Assembly: GCA_938082505.1 (NCBI GenBank)
Contig: CALLLH010000010.1
Location: forward strand, 1 to 64,000
Direction: 5' to 3'
Length of the DNA stretch: 64,000 nt
From: an uncultured Flavobacteriales bacterium
Lineage (GTDB): Bacteria; Bacteroidota; Bacteroidia; Flavobacteriales_D; Sanyastnellaceae
Each line of letters begins with the position of its first letter. Position 1 is the stretch's first letter. This document shows positions 34,546 to 43,352 of this stretch, piece after piece. Position numbers and translations under genes: made by a program. The notes beneath the pieces are model-generated. The model was not told the DNA's origin and searched no databases. It saw nothing but the letters and a program-made list of their open reading frames with translations.

Positions 34546-37359
34546 GTGGACATCACCTACATCGGAGAGTGGACCTGGGCCGCTTCATTGGGTCGCCTCC
34601 TGATCGCACTGGCTTTTGCGGGAGGTTTGGCCTCCACCATCGGCTACGTCAAATCCACCCGCTCCGGGGATCCCCATTGGCTTTCCCTCGGACGGTGGGG
34701 ATTCAAGGTGCAGGCCGCAGGAATTTTCGGCGCTTCGGCGATGCTCTACCTGCTCATTTTTTCGCATCGGTACGAGTTTGAGTACGTCTGGAAACACCTG
34801 AACGACGCCATGCCCTTCGGCTTCATGCTGAGCAGCTTCTGGGGTGGTCAAGAAGGGGGATTCCTCATCTGGATGTGCTGGATCCTGGTGCTGGCCCTCT
34901 TCTTCCTGAGGCGCAATCCCGGCCGAATGGAATCGCCGGTCATGGCGATCCACGGGGGCATCCTGACGGGCCTCAGCTCCATGCTGCTCGGCTTGTGGTT
35001 TGGGGATTTCCAATTCGGACTCGACCCGTTTCTCCTGATGCGGGAGGCTCCACAGAACGCAGGCCTGCCTTGGACACTCAATCCGAATTACCTCCAGGTC
35101 ATTCCTCAGTTCGCTGATGGACAGGGACTCAACCCCCTTCTCCAGAACTATTGGATGGTCATCCACCCTCCGACGTTGTTCCTCGGATTTGCCAGCACCC
35201 TCATGCCATTCGCCATGGCCGTCTCCGGACTCTGGCTTCAGGACCATCGATTGTGGATGGGCCGCGCGGTATCATGGGCCTTCTTTGGCGTCGCCATCCT
35301 CGGAGCCGGCATCCTGATGGGCGGTGCTTGGGCCTATGAGGCCTTGAGTTTTGGCGGGTTCTGGGCATGGGACCCTGTGGAGAACAGCTCCCTCGTGCCC
35401 TGGATCGTCCTCGTGGCGGGCGCCCACCTCCTGCTCATCAACAAAGCCAAACCAGGCACTGCCGTCACCGCGACTTACCTCATGGTGGCCCTCTCCTTCC
35501 TGCTCGTGGTGTATTCCACCTTCCTCACCAAGAGCGGAATACTCGGCGACACCAGTGTGCACAGCTTCGTCGACAGCGGCATATTGCCCCAACTGCTCAC
35601 CTTCCTGCTGGGGTGCTGTGGCCTGTTCTGCACGTTGATGCTCGCCCCAGGCAGGGACCGCATTGTATTCGGGGCCCTTCAGGCTGCCTTGGCCGTCGGC
35701 ATTGCGGTGATCGATCCCGCGCTCTGCACCCTGGGATTGCTGCTGGTCATGGCCATCGCCGTGTTGCGCGGCCACTTGCGGAACCTGCCGCGCACCGATG
35801 GAGAGAGTCCGATCTGGACCCGCGAATTCTGGATGTTCGTCGGCGGCATGCTGATGTTCGCTTCCGCCATCCACATCACCTTCCAGACCAGCCTGCCGGT
35901 CCTCAACCACTTCCTTGAGCCGTTCAGTGGATGGTTCGAGTGGCTCCATCAGTCTACAGGAAGCGCGTTGGCCAGAAAACTCGCCACCCACGACCTCGCT
36001 CCCGGAACGGACTTCGATGCCACCTACCATGCCATACAAGTGCCCTTGGCCTTCCTGTTCATCTGCATCACTGCATTCACGCAGTTCCTGCGCTACCGCT
36101 CCGACAGCGGCAAGGGCCTTTTCATGAAGCTCCTGAGGAGCTTATTGACCGCCTCCGTCCTCACGTTCCTGTTCGCCTACAGCTATGACTTTCATGCGTG
36201 GGAAGCTCCCCGCATCGCATTGATGTTCGCGTGCCTCTGGTCAGCTGCCGCCAACTTCGACTACATCCTTCAGATGCTGAAGGGCCGGTACGACCAGGCG
36301 GGGTCGAGCATTGCCCACATCGGTTTCGCCCTGGTCATCTTCGGCGCGGTACTGTCCAATGCCAAGAAGGACATCATCAGCCAGAACAGATTCGGAGACC
36401 TCGCCATGCTCAACGAGGGCCTGTCCAATGAAGAAGACCTCCTGCTGCTCCAGGAGGACACCATTGCCATGGGGCCGTATTACGTCAGCTACCGCGAACG
36501 CAGGCAAGAAGGCCATCACGCCAAGTTCGCGGTCGACTATTTCGAGACCATCCCCGCCGAATACGCCGGTGGTCAGGTCGTATCCAACGAAGGCTTTCTC
36601 TTTCAATGCATCGCGGACCATGCAGCTTCTCCGCGGTTCACGGATGACCTCGAGGAACACTGGACCTTCGTTCCGATTCCGAACGAAAGACAAAGAAACA
36701 CAGTCCGGCCCTGGTCGGCTGGTCGACCGGGCCCATTTGCCTTTACGCTTGAACCGCGCATCCAGCTCAACGAGCGGATGGGCAATGCACCGGAACCGGA
36801 CACCAAGCGGTTCTGGAACCGGGACCTCTACACCCACATCAAATGGGGACGGGTCAGCGATCCGGAAGCGGATGAAGAAGGGTGGATGAACGGACGGAAA
36901 CACGACCTCATGCGGCGGGACAGCCTCGTCATCGGTCGTTCCATCCTCGCCTTGGACTCCGTGTCCGCCGTGACCCTCGAGGAAAAACCGGATTACGGAC
37001 TCCTGGACAAGGACCTCGCCGTAGCAGCCCATTTCCGACTGACCGGAAATGGTCCTGACACCAATTTCACCGCACTCTACATCGTTCGGGACAGCCTGCT
37101 GATTCCCGATATGGTGGCGCTGGAGGACCGGGGCGTCAAAATTCGCATCGACGGGTTCCGCCCTGCCGAAGCCACGTTCGAGACCGTGGTCTGGGAAAAC
37201 CTCTCCATCCGCAGGGATTTCATTGTCATGCAGGCCATCGTATTCCCACAGATCAACCTGCTCTGGCTCGGATGCCTCATCATGACCGGAGGCGCCCTCA
37301 TGGCGGTCCGCCAGCGGCGCAAGACCTTACGGCGTCTCGAGAAAAAAGACACCGCATGA
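34546..37359 (+). CDS. ccmF: Cytochrome c haem lyase CcmF
   Basis: CcmF attaches haem from CcmE to apocytochrome c in the periplasm. The 937-residue protein has some 13-15 membrane helices, conserved WGGQEGGFLIWMCWIL, the IHPPTLFLGFAS segment with a conserved His, and the Trp-rich haem motif SFGGFWAWDPVENSS. It has a long periplasmic region near the C-terminus (about 620-900) before a last helix. The start is GTG at 34546 with an SD-like GAAGGAA upstream. CcmG/CcmH thioreduction partners are not encoded nearby. It is larger than typical CcmF (about 650), which is common for Bacteroidota-type proteins with an extended domain. ATGA overlap with the next gene. Confidence 0.95.
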   Translation: MDITYIGEWTWAASLGRLLIALAFAGGLASTIGYVKSTRSGDPHWLSLGRWGFKVQAAGIFGASAMLYLLIFSHRYEFEYVWKHLNDAMPFGFMLSSFWGGQEGGFLIWMCWILVLALFFLRRNPGRMESPVMAIHGGILTGLSSMLLGLWFGDFQFGLDPFLLMREAPQNAGLPWTLNPNYLQVIPQFADGQGLNPLLQNYWMVIHPPTLFLGFASTLMPFAMAVSGLWLQDHRLWMGRAVSWAFFGVAILGAGILMGGAWAYEALSFGGFWAWDPVENSSLVPWIVLVAGAHLLLINKAKPGTAVTATYLMVALSFLLVVYSTFLTKSGILGDTSVHSFVDSGILPQLLTFLLGCCGLFCTLMLAPGRDRIVFGALQAALAVGIAVIDPALCTLGLLLVMAIAVLRGHLRNLPRTDGESPIWTREFWMFVGGMLMFASAIHITFQTSLPVLNHFLEPFSGWFEWLHQSTGSALARKLATHDLAPGTDFDATYHAIQVPLAFLFICITAFTQFLRYRSDSGKGLFMKLLRSLLTASVLTFLFAYSYDFHAWEAPRIALMFACLWSAAANFDYILQMLKGRYDQAGSSIAHIGFALVIFGAVLSNAKKDIISQNRFGDLAMLNEGLSNEEDLLLLQEDTIAMGPYYVSYRERRQEGHHAKFAVDYFETIPAEYAGGQVVSNEGFLFQCIADHAASPRFTDDLEEHWTFVPIPNERQRNTVRPWSAGRPGPFAFTLEPRIQLNERMGNAPEPDTKRFWNRDLYTHIKWGRVSDPEADEEGWMNGRKHDLMRRDSLVIGRSILALDSVSAVTLEEKPDYGLLDKDLAVAAHFRLTGNGPDTNFTALYIVRDSLLIPDMVALEDRGVKIRIDGFRPAEATFETVVWENLSIRRDFIVMQAIVFPQINLLWLGCLIMTGGALMAVRQRRKTLRRLEKKDTA

Positions 37360-38147
37360 TCGGTGCCGCCCACGTCATCGGAATGGGCCGGCTCGGAAAG
37401 CACTGGGCGGACCGACTGGAGTCCTTGAACATCCGCGTGTACCGATGGAGCACCAGGGCATCCGATGGGGTCAAGGCCCTTGTGGACTGGCCTCAATCCC
37501 ATGCGGCTGAGGCCGTCTTTCTGGCCGTTCCGGATGGACGAATTCAAGAGGTGGCCCAACAAATCTTGCCCCACCTTCCCCCTGACTGCATCATGGTGCA
37601 CCACGCAGGAGCCGTCCGGATCGACGCTTTGCCCATCGAAGAACACCGGAGGGCCGTCATGTGGCCCCCCATGACCTTCATGTTGGAAACACCGCCGGAT
37701 TGGAACACCCTGCCACTCGGGATCGAGTCCTCAGAACCGAAATGGCTGGACCTGGGCCGCCTCATCGCCCCCAAGGCATTTGCCTTGACCGCAGAGACCC
37801 GCCCCATGCTCCATTTGGGCGCCGTGCTGGCCGGCAACCTCACCGCAGCCTGGCTGGGGGTGGTCGAATCCTTTCTGAAACAGCACGGACTGCCGATTTC
37901 CACCCTGGGGCCCCTCGTGCTCGAGAGTGTGCACCACGCCATGAAAGGCAACGCCTTGGACACCGTGTCGGGCCCCGCGTCCAGAAACGACACCACGACA
38001 CTCAGACAGCAAATCGACACGCTCCAAAGCGTGGATGCCGCCGATGATGGCATTGCCATCTTGCATCGAATCCTCACCAACTGCATCCTGCAGCACCATG
38101 GCTACGACACACTCCCTCCATTTCAAGCAGCGCCTGGCAAAGATTGA
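37356..38147 (+). CDS. Rossmann-fold oxidoreductase with DUF2520 domain
   Basis: The 263-residue protein has an N-terminal Rossmann domain (AAHVIGMGRLGKHWADRL, then VFLAVPDGRIQEVAQQI) and a helical C-terminal DUF2520 domain (LGAVLAGNLTAAWLGVVESF and LESVHHAMKGNALDTVSGPASR, split by a helix). The overall fold resembles ProC/6-phosphogluconate dehydrogenase-like NADP-dependent enzymes. The substrate is unknown. In Bacteroidota it is regularly found next to a KdsC-like HAD phosphatase, as here. It overlaps ccmF by 4 bases and the HAD gene by 50 bases. Confidence 0.88.
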   Translation: MIGAAHVIGMGRLGKHWADRLESLNIRVYRWSTRASDGVKALVDWPQSHAAEAVFLAVPDGRIQEVAQQILPHLPPDCIMVHHAGAVRIDALPIEEHRRAVMWPPMTFMLETPPDWNTLPLGIESSEPKWLDLGRLIAPKAFALTAETRPMLHLGAVLAGNLTAAWLGVVESFLKQHGLPISTLGPLVLESVHHAMKGNALDTVSGPASRNDTTTLRQQIDTLQSVDAADDGIAILHRILTNCILQHHGYDTLPPFQAAPGKD

Positions 38148-38634
38148 AGGCTTCGTCTTTGACAACGATGGCGTCTTCACGAACGGCACGGTTTACCTCA
38201 TGCCCGGGGGTGAACAGGTTCGAACCGCCAGCACGCGGGACGGATATGCGGTGCAGCACGCGGTCAAGTGCGGCGTCCGCATCGCCATGATTACCGGTGG
38301 CCGAAGCGATGAAGTCGTCAACCGGATGAATGGCCTCGGTGTCATGGAAGTCATCACCGATGCTGCCCTGAAAATCGGCGAATTCGAAGCGTTGTGCGGC
38401 CGGTGGGGGCTCACAACCGAGCAAGTCTGCTACATGGGGGACGACATCCCGGACCTCCCGGTGCTCAAGGCTGCAGGATTGGCTTGCTGCCCGCACGATG
38501 CCGTCCCCGAGATCCGTGAAGTCTGTGACTACATCAGCCCCATCGCCGGAGGAGAAGGGTGTGTTCGAGACATTCTCGAACAAGCCATGAAGTTGAAGGG
38601 GTATTGGATGAATGACCACGCGCTCGCGTGGTGA
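38098..38634 (+). CDS. KdsC-like HAD phosphatase
   Basis: The 178-residue protein matches 3-deoxy-D-manno-octulosonate 8-phosphate phosphatase: FVFDNDGVFTNGTVYL contains the nucleophile motif DxD, IAMITGGRSDEVVNRM gives motif II, and YMGDDIPDLPVLKAAGLA is motif IV; the family is a cap-less C0 HAD. It would make Kdo for lipopolysaccharide. Identity as KdsC rather than a related nucleotide or sugar phosphatase is not certain, since no other kds gene is close. The gene begins inside the end of the DUF2520 gene. Confidence 0.86.
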   Translation: MATTHSLHFKQRLAKIEGFVFDNDGVFTNGTVYLMPGGEQVRTASTRDGYAVQHAVKCGVRIAMITGGRSDEVVNRMNGLGVMEVITDAALKIGEFEALCGRWGLTTEQVCYMGDDIPDLPVLKAAGLACCPHDAVPEIREVCDYISPIAGGEGCVRDILEQAMKLKGYWMNDHALAW

Positions 38635-38636
38635 AC

Positions 38637-38644
38637 TAAGTTTG
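38637..38644 (+). promoter_or_regulatory. TAAGTTTG -7 promoter element of yidC
   Basis: TAAGTTTG matches TAnnTTTG exactly and ends 7 nt before the yidC ATG at 38652. It overlaps the 17-bp gap after the KdsC-like gene, so yidC may have its own promoter and a very short leader. Confidence 0.6.
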
Positions 38645-38651
38645 CCGCCCC

Positions 38652-40454
38652 ATGGATCGCAACACCATCACTGGCTTTCTGCTGATTTTCGCGATGGTCA
38701 TCGTGTACCAGTTGTACTTCGTGCCTGTTCCACAAGTCACGGAGACCACTGAAGTACAGACCACCGCCACCCCTGATGCACCGGCCGACATCTTTCCCCT
38801 GTCCGCCACTTCTTCCGCCGCCGATGCGGACAGCACCTATGTGACCAGGACGGCCGTCCTGCAATCCGATGTGCTCGAGGTGGAAATCTCCACGGATGGA
38901 GCCAACATTGAGCGGGCGGAACTGCGGGATGGCTTTCTCTCGTTCTGGTCGAAGGCCCCCATTCAATTGTGGACAGAGAACGGGTCCGACATGAACTGGG
39001 TCGCGCGGGGCGAGGCTTCTTACAACCAGCATTTCGACATCGTTGAATCCTCCGAGGACGGCTTGGTCCTCGCCAACCGGGGAAATGGTCCCCTGCGGGA
39101 AATCACCTATCGCCTCGACGGCTATCTCCTGGACGTGCAAGCCCGGTTCGAGGACGCCAGCGGCGAAGTGGACTTCCAATGGAAAGCCGATGGCGCCCAC
39201 AACGAAAAGGGCATCACATGGGAACGGCAACGGAGCAGCATCTACTATCGCGAACAGGGACACGGCAGGGACTACCTCTACGAGGGCAAGGATGACGATG
39301 CCGAGATCGAGGACGCCCTTGAATGGGTAGCCTTCAAGCAGAACTACTTCTCTGCGATCGTCGGGACCGCTTCCGGATTCACCAGCGGCAAACTGCGCAG
39401 TATGCCTCCGGTGGACGAGCAGGACACCCTGATCAACATGAGGTTCGACATGGACGTCTCCATGCCCACCACCAACATCGACGGCCGTGAAGTGGCCGAC
39501 CTCAGGTTCTATTTCGGCCCGAACGACGCCCACAAGCTCAAAAGCACAGGCTGGGGTGAAATCGGCAGGGTCATCGATTTCGGATGGTGGATTTTCGGTT
39601 GGATCAACCGCAACATCATCTTCAACATCTACGCCTTCCTCACCCAATACATCGGCTCGGCCGGCCTCATCGTCTTGGCCATCACCCTCGTGATCAAGTC
39701 CATGCTCTTCCCCATCACGTGGAAGAACTATGTGAGCTCGGCGAAAATGCGGTTGCTCAAGCCCGACATGGAGGCCATCAACGCCAAGTATCCCGACCAG
39801 GAGGATGCCATGCAGCGTCAACAGGAGACCATGAAGCTGTACCGGGACAGCGGTGTCAATCCCCTTGCCGGCTGCATCCCCCAGCTGATCCAGATGCCGC
39901 TGCTTTATGCGATGTTCCGGTTCTTCCCGGCCAACATCGCCCTCCGCGGCGAATCCTTCCTGTGGGCGGACGACCTCGCGGCCTACGACAGCATCCTCGA
40001 CCTGCCGTTCGAAATCCCCTTCTACGGCGCCCACGTCTCGGGATTCACCCTGCTCATGGCCGGTTCCATGTTCTTCTACATGAACCAGAACATGGCCCAA
40101 CAGGCCGCGCCAACGCAGCCTGGAATGCCCGACATGCGCATCATGATGCGCATCATGCCCTTCTTCATGCTGTTCTTCTTCAACCAGTATGCCAGCGGAC
40201 TGAGCCTCTATTATTTCACGGCGAACCTGATCACCATCGGTCAGGTGATCGCCGTCAAGAAGCTCTTCATCGACGAAGACAAGATTCGGGAGAAGATCGA
40301 GGCCAATCAGGCAGCCCCGAAAGAGGAAAAGAAGAAGAGCGGATTCGCTCAGAGGCTCGAAGCCATGCAGAAGGAGCAGCAGAAAAGGGCAGAAGAAATG
40401 AAGACCCAACGGGACCAGACCCGAAAGTCCCGCAACCAGAAGCGCAAGAAATGA
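38652..40454 (+). CDS. yidC: Membrane protein insertase YidC
   Basis: YidC inserts and folds inner-membrane proteins alone or with SecYEG. The 600-residue protein has an N-terminal helix (GFLLIFAMVIVYQLYFV), a long periplasmic domain (about 60-320) and the conserved insertase core: GSAGLIVLAITLVIKSMLFP, AKMRLLKPDMEAINAKYPDQ, LAGCIPQLIQMPLLYAMFRF, and MPFFMLFFFNQYASGLSLYY. The C-terminal 45 residues are strongly basic and suited to ribosome contact. Normal length for a Gram-negative YidC. Stop overlaps the next gene (ATGA). Confidence 0.97.
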   Translation: MDRNTITGFLLIFAMVIVYQLYFVPVPQVTETTEVQTTATPDAPADIFPLSATSSAADADSTYVTRTAVLQSDVLEVEISTDGANIERAELRDGFLSFWSKAPIQLWTENGSDMNWVARGEASYNQHFDIVESSEDGLVLANRGNGPLREITYRLDGYLLDVQARFEDASGEVDFQWKADGAHNEKGITWERQRSSIYYREQGHGRDYLYEGKDDDAEIEDALEWVAFKQNYFSAIVGTASGFTSGKLRSMPPVDEQDTLINMRFDMDVSMPTTNIDGREVADLRFYFGPNDAHKLKSTGWGEIGRVIDFGWWIFGWINRNIIFNIYAFLTQYIGSAGLIVLAITLVIKSMLFPITWKNYVSSAKMRLLKPDMEAINAKYPDQEDAMQRQQETMKLYRDSGVNPLAGCIPQLIQMPLLYAMFRFFPANIALRGESFLWADDLAAYDSILDLPFEIPFYGAHVSGFTLLMAGSMFFYMNQNMAQQAAPTQPGMPDMRIMMRIMPFFMLFFFNQYASGLSLYYFTANLITIGQVIAVKKLFIDEDKIREKIEANQAAPKEEKKKSGFAQRLEAMQKEQQKRAEEMKTQRDQTRKSRNQKRKK

Positions 40455-40951
40455 CCGGTCGGACACCGGATTCCCGCATCGGTTCAACCCAAGGCATCCT
40501 CGCCTGCTGGATGGCGTTGGTCCTCTCCTCCTGCCATCCACAGGGAGCCTATCTCAAAGGAAGCCACACCCCTCTCCTCCGCTACGAACGCACCATGTGT
40601 TTCGGGCCTTGCCCCGCCTTCCTCCTGGAAGTCGAACGGAATGGCGCGGCGCGGTTCAATGGCCGTTCCCATGTGGACCATATGGGAGAACACACGGCAC
40701 AATGGACGCAACAGGACCTGAAGAAACTGGCCCTCGTCGCTGAGCAAACGGAGCTGGACCGCAAGGCGGGCACCTATGACAATCCGATGATCATGGACCT
40801 GCCGGCCATCCGGCTTTTCTTCGGAGGATACAAGGTGTTGGACCGGGTCGACGGACCAGACCTCTCCCTCCTCTACGCCCATCTGGACAGCCTCATCGGG
40901 GCAACGGATTGGAAGCCGGCAGAGCAAGGACGACCTTCCGGTCAGCGCTGA
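40451..40951 (+). CDS. DUF6438 domain lipoprotein
   Basis: The 166-residue protein has a hydrophobic N-terminal segment ending in VLSSC, consistent with a lipoprotein signal although the n-region is long (about 16 residues). A DUF6438 domain follows: LLRYERTMCFGPCPAFLLEV with the conserved CxGxCP, then GEHTAQWTQQDLKKLALVA and LFFGGYKVLDRV. The domain is frequent in Bacteroidota; its function is unknown. Its ATG overlaps the yidC stop codon. Confidence 0.83.
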   Translation: MTGRTPDSRIGSTQGILACWMALVLSSCHPQGAYLKGSHTPLLRYERTMCFGPCPAFLLEVERNGAARFNGRSHVDHMGEHTAQWTQQDLKKLALVAEQTELDRKAGTYDNPMIMDLPAIRLFFGGYKVLDRVDGPDLSLLYAHLDSLIGATDWKPAEQGRPSGQR

Positions 40952-40975
40952 ACGGATTCCGCTCCTATTTTCGCG

Positions 40976-40983
40976 CCGCACCG
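40976..40983 (+). promoter_or_regulatory. TATTTTCG -7-like element of the S46 peptidase gene
   Basis: TATTTTCG differs from TAnnTTTG by one base and lies 18 nt before the ATG at 41002. Confidence 0.4.
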
Positions 40984-41001
40984 GTCCCCGAACGGGGGCA
41001 C

Positions 41002-43266
41002 ATGCAAACGATGAACAATACCATGAAGCAACGCATCTTCCTGCTGCTCCTCGCAGCATTCCACATTGTGGGAAACACCGCCCGCGCCGATGAAGGCATG
41101 TGGCTCCTCCATATGCTCCAGCGAATCAACGAAGCTGAAATGCAGCAGATGGGACTGAACCTCTCGGCAGAGGACATCTACTCCCTCAACCAGGCTTGTC
41201 TGAAGGACGCTGTGATCACCCTCAACGGCGGCAGCTGCACGGCCGAGATCATCTCCGATCAGGGACTCGTGCTCACCAACCACCACTGCGCCTACGGGGC
41301 CATCCAAGGGTTCAGCACGGTCGAAGACGACATCCTCACCAATGGATTCTGGGCCATGTCACTCGAAGAGGAAAAACCCATCGAGGATTTCAGCGTGACC
41401 TTCCTCCAGCGCATCGAGGACGTCACCGAGCGCATCCTGTCCGAGGTCACTTCCGACATGGATGAGGCCACACGCGAACAGGCCATCCAAGCCGCCATCG
41501 GCCAGATCGAGGAGGAGGAAAAGGGCATCAACCCCGACTTCCGCCCCCAGGTCAAGAGTTTCTACCACGGCAACGAATTCTACCTCTTCGTGTACAGGGA
41601 CTACACGGACATCCGCCTCGTCGGCAATCCACCCGAGAGCATCGGCAAATTCGGAGGGGACACGGACAATTGGATGTGGCCCCGTCACACCGGGGATTTT
41701 TCGCTGTTGCGCATCTATTCCGATGCCAACGGTGAACCCGCGGATTACAGTGAGGACAACATCCCCTACCGGCCCAAGCGCCACCTCAAGGTTTCCTTGG
41801 AAGGCGTGCAGAATGGCGACTTCACCATGATCATGGGATATCCGGGCAGCACGGACCGTTTCCTGAGCAGCCGTGGCGTCCAACAGGCCCTCGACCTCTA
41901 CAACCCGAGTGTCGTGGAAGTCCGGGACCTGAAGCTCAAGACGATGAAGACCCACATGGATGCAGACCCCGCCGTCAGGATCCAGTACGCCGCCAAGTAT
42001 GCCCAGACCGCCAACTACTGGAAGTACTACATCGGACAATCCAAGGGGTTGCGGGCATTGGACGTCTACAGCCAGAAGAAAGCACTGGAGGATGAATTCG
42101 TCGCCTGGATCGGGAATTCAAAGGAGCGCAAGGATGAGTACGGCCGGGCCCTCGGCCTGCTCAAGAACTACTATGAAAACACCGACGCCACTGTCAAAGG
42201 CCAGGTGTACTCCTTGGAAGCCGGCCTCATCGGATGCGACCTCATGCTGTTCGCCTTCCGCGTTGGCATGGGCGCCCAGGGCCTCTTCAGCGAGGATGCC
42301 GATCGCGCAGAGGCAGCGGCAGCCAGCCTTCGCGGCCGCGCTGACGGGTTCTTCAAGGACTACGACCAGGCCACGGACCGGGACTTGTTCGTCCAATTGA
42401 TGTCCAAGTACATGAACGACATCGCCCCCGACCAGCAACCGGCCTTCTTCAGCACTGTGCGGGACAAGTACAAGGGTGACTTCTCCCGCTATGCGGACAA
42501 GATGTACCCCAAGAGCTTCCTGACCGATCCTGAGCGCTTCGAGGCCTTCATCAACAACCCCGACGAAAAGGCATTGGAGAAAGACCTGGCCGTCGCCGCT
42601 GCGATGAGCCTCATCGAGACCTACCGCGGATATTTCGCCTCACCCGAACAATCGAAGTTCGACGAGGGCTACCGGCTCCTCACAGCAGGACTCCGGGAGA
42701 TGAATCCCGAGAAGATGTGGTATCCCGACGCCAACTCCACCATGCGCCTCACATACGGCAAGGTGGGAGACTACGATCCGGCGGATGCGGTGCACTACGA
42801 CTTCGTGACCACCTCGGACGGCATCCTGCAGAAGAAGGACAACACGAATCCGGAATTCGTCGTGGACGGCCATCTTGAGTCCCTGCTGCGCCAGCGCGAT
42901 TTCGGCCGTTATGCCGATGCCGATGGTGATCTCGTGCTCTGCTTCATCTCAAACAACGACATCACCGGCGGCAATTCAGGCAGCCCCGTCCTCAACGGCA
43001 ATGGAGACCTGATTGGCCTTGCATTCGATGGGAACTGGGAAGCCATGAGCGGAGACATCGCCTTTGAACCCGAGCTCCAGCGCACCATCAGCGTGGACAT
43101 CCGTTATGTCATGTGGGTCATCGACAAGATGGCCGGTGCCCAGAACCTCATCAACGAGATTGATTTCGTGGTGGCCGGCGCGGGACCTGCAAAAGAGACC
43201 ACCAAGGATCCCATGCAGGATCTTCCGCGGGACCAGGCGCGACCCAAAATCATCAACGGCGGTTGA
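41002..43266 (+). CDS. S46-family dipeptidyl-peptidase (DPP7/DPP11-like)
   Basis: The 754-residue exported serine exopeptidase has a signal peptide (RIFLLLLAAFHIVGNTARA) followed directly by DEGMWLLHML, as usual for S46. Catalytic elements: LTNHHCAYGAIQG (His94/95), the conserved Asp within MWPRHTGDFSLLRI, and DITGGNSGSPVLNGNG with S659. Such enzymes cut dipeptides from the N-terminus and support growth on peptides. Eighteen residues after the Ser is Gly677 (FDGNW), which as I recall fits DPP7-like enzymes rather than acidic-specific DPP11 with Arg there; treat as tentative. A terminator follows. Confidence 0.95.
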   Translation: MQTMNNTMKQRIFLLLLAAFHIVGNTARADEGMWLLHMLQRINEAEMQQMGLNLSAEDIYSLNQACLKDAVITLNGGSCTAEIISDQGLVLTNHHCAYGAIQGFSTVEDDILTNGFWAMSLEEEKPIEDFSVTFLQRIEDVTERILSEVTSDMDEATREQAIQAAIGQIEEEEKGINPDFRPQVKSFYHGNEFYLFVYRDYTDIRLVGNPPESIGKFGGDTDNWMWPRHTGDFSLLRIYSDANGEPADYSEDNIPYRPKRHLKVSLEGVQNGDFTMIMGYPGSTDRFLSSRGVQQALDLYNPSVVEVRDLKLKTMKTHMDADPAVRIQYAAKYAQTANYWKYYIGQSKGLRALDVYSQKKALEDEFVAWIGNSKERKDEYGRALGLLKNYYENTDATVKGQVYSLEAGLIGCDLMLFAFRVGMGAQGLFSEDADRAEAAAASLRGRADGFFKDYDQATDRDLFVQLMSKYMNDIAPDQQPAFFSTVRDKYKGDFSRYADKMYPKSFLTDPERFEAFINNPDEKALEKDLAVAAAMSLIETYRGYFASPEQSKFDEGYRLLTAGLREMNPEKMWYPDANSTMRLTYGKVGDYDPADAVHYDFVTTSDGILQKKDNTNPEFVVDGHLESLLRQRDFGRYADADGDLVLCFISNNDITGGNSGSPVLNGNGDLIGLAFDGNWEAMSGDIAFEPELQRTISVDIRYVMWVIDKMAGAQNLINEIDFVVAGAGPAKETTKDPMQDLPRDQARPKIINGG

Positions 43267-43288
43267 TTTCAATTTGAACCCGCCCGGG

Positions 43289-43318
43289 AAAACCCTGCCT
43301 TCATCGGCGGGGTTTTTT
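43289..43318 (+). terminator. Intrinsic terminator after the S46 peptidase gene
   Basis: AAAACCCTGCC (43289-43299) pairs with GGCGGGGTTTT (43306-43316), one T-G wobble, loop TTCATC, followed by a T run (six T, 43313-43318). It lies between convergent S46 and ppc genes and could also act on the ppc strand through the leading A run. Confidence 0.85.
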
Positions 43319-43352
43319 CATGGGCGCAGGTTCAGACTGTGGACCTCCCCGA

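Noticed and set aside
41002-43266. Acidic-specific DPP11 assignment for the S46 peptidase
   Set aside because: Gly rather than Arg follows the catalytic Ser at the specificity position as I recall it; I kept a general S46 call.
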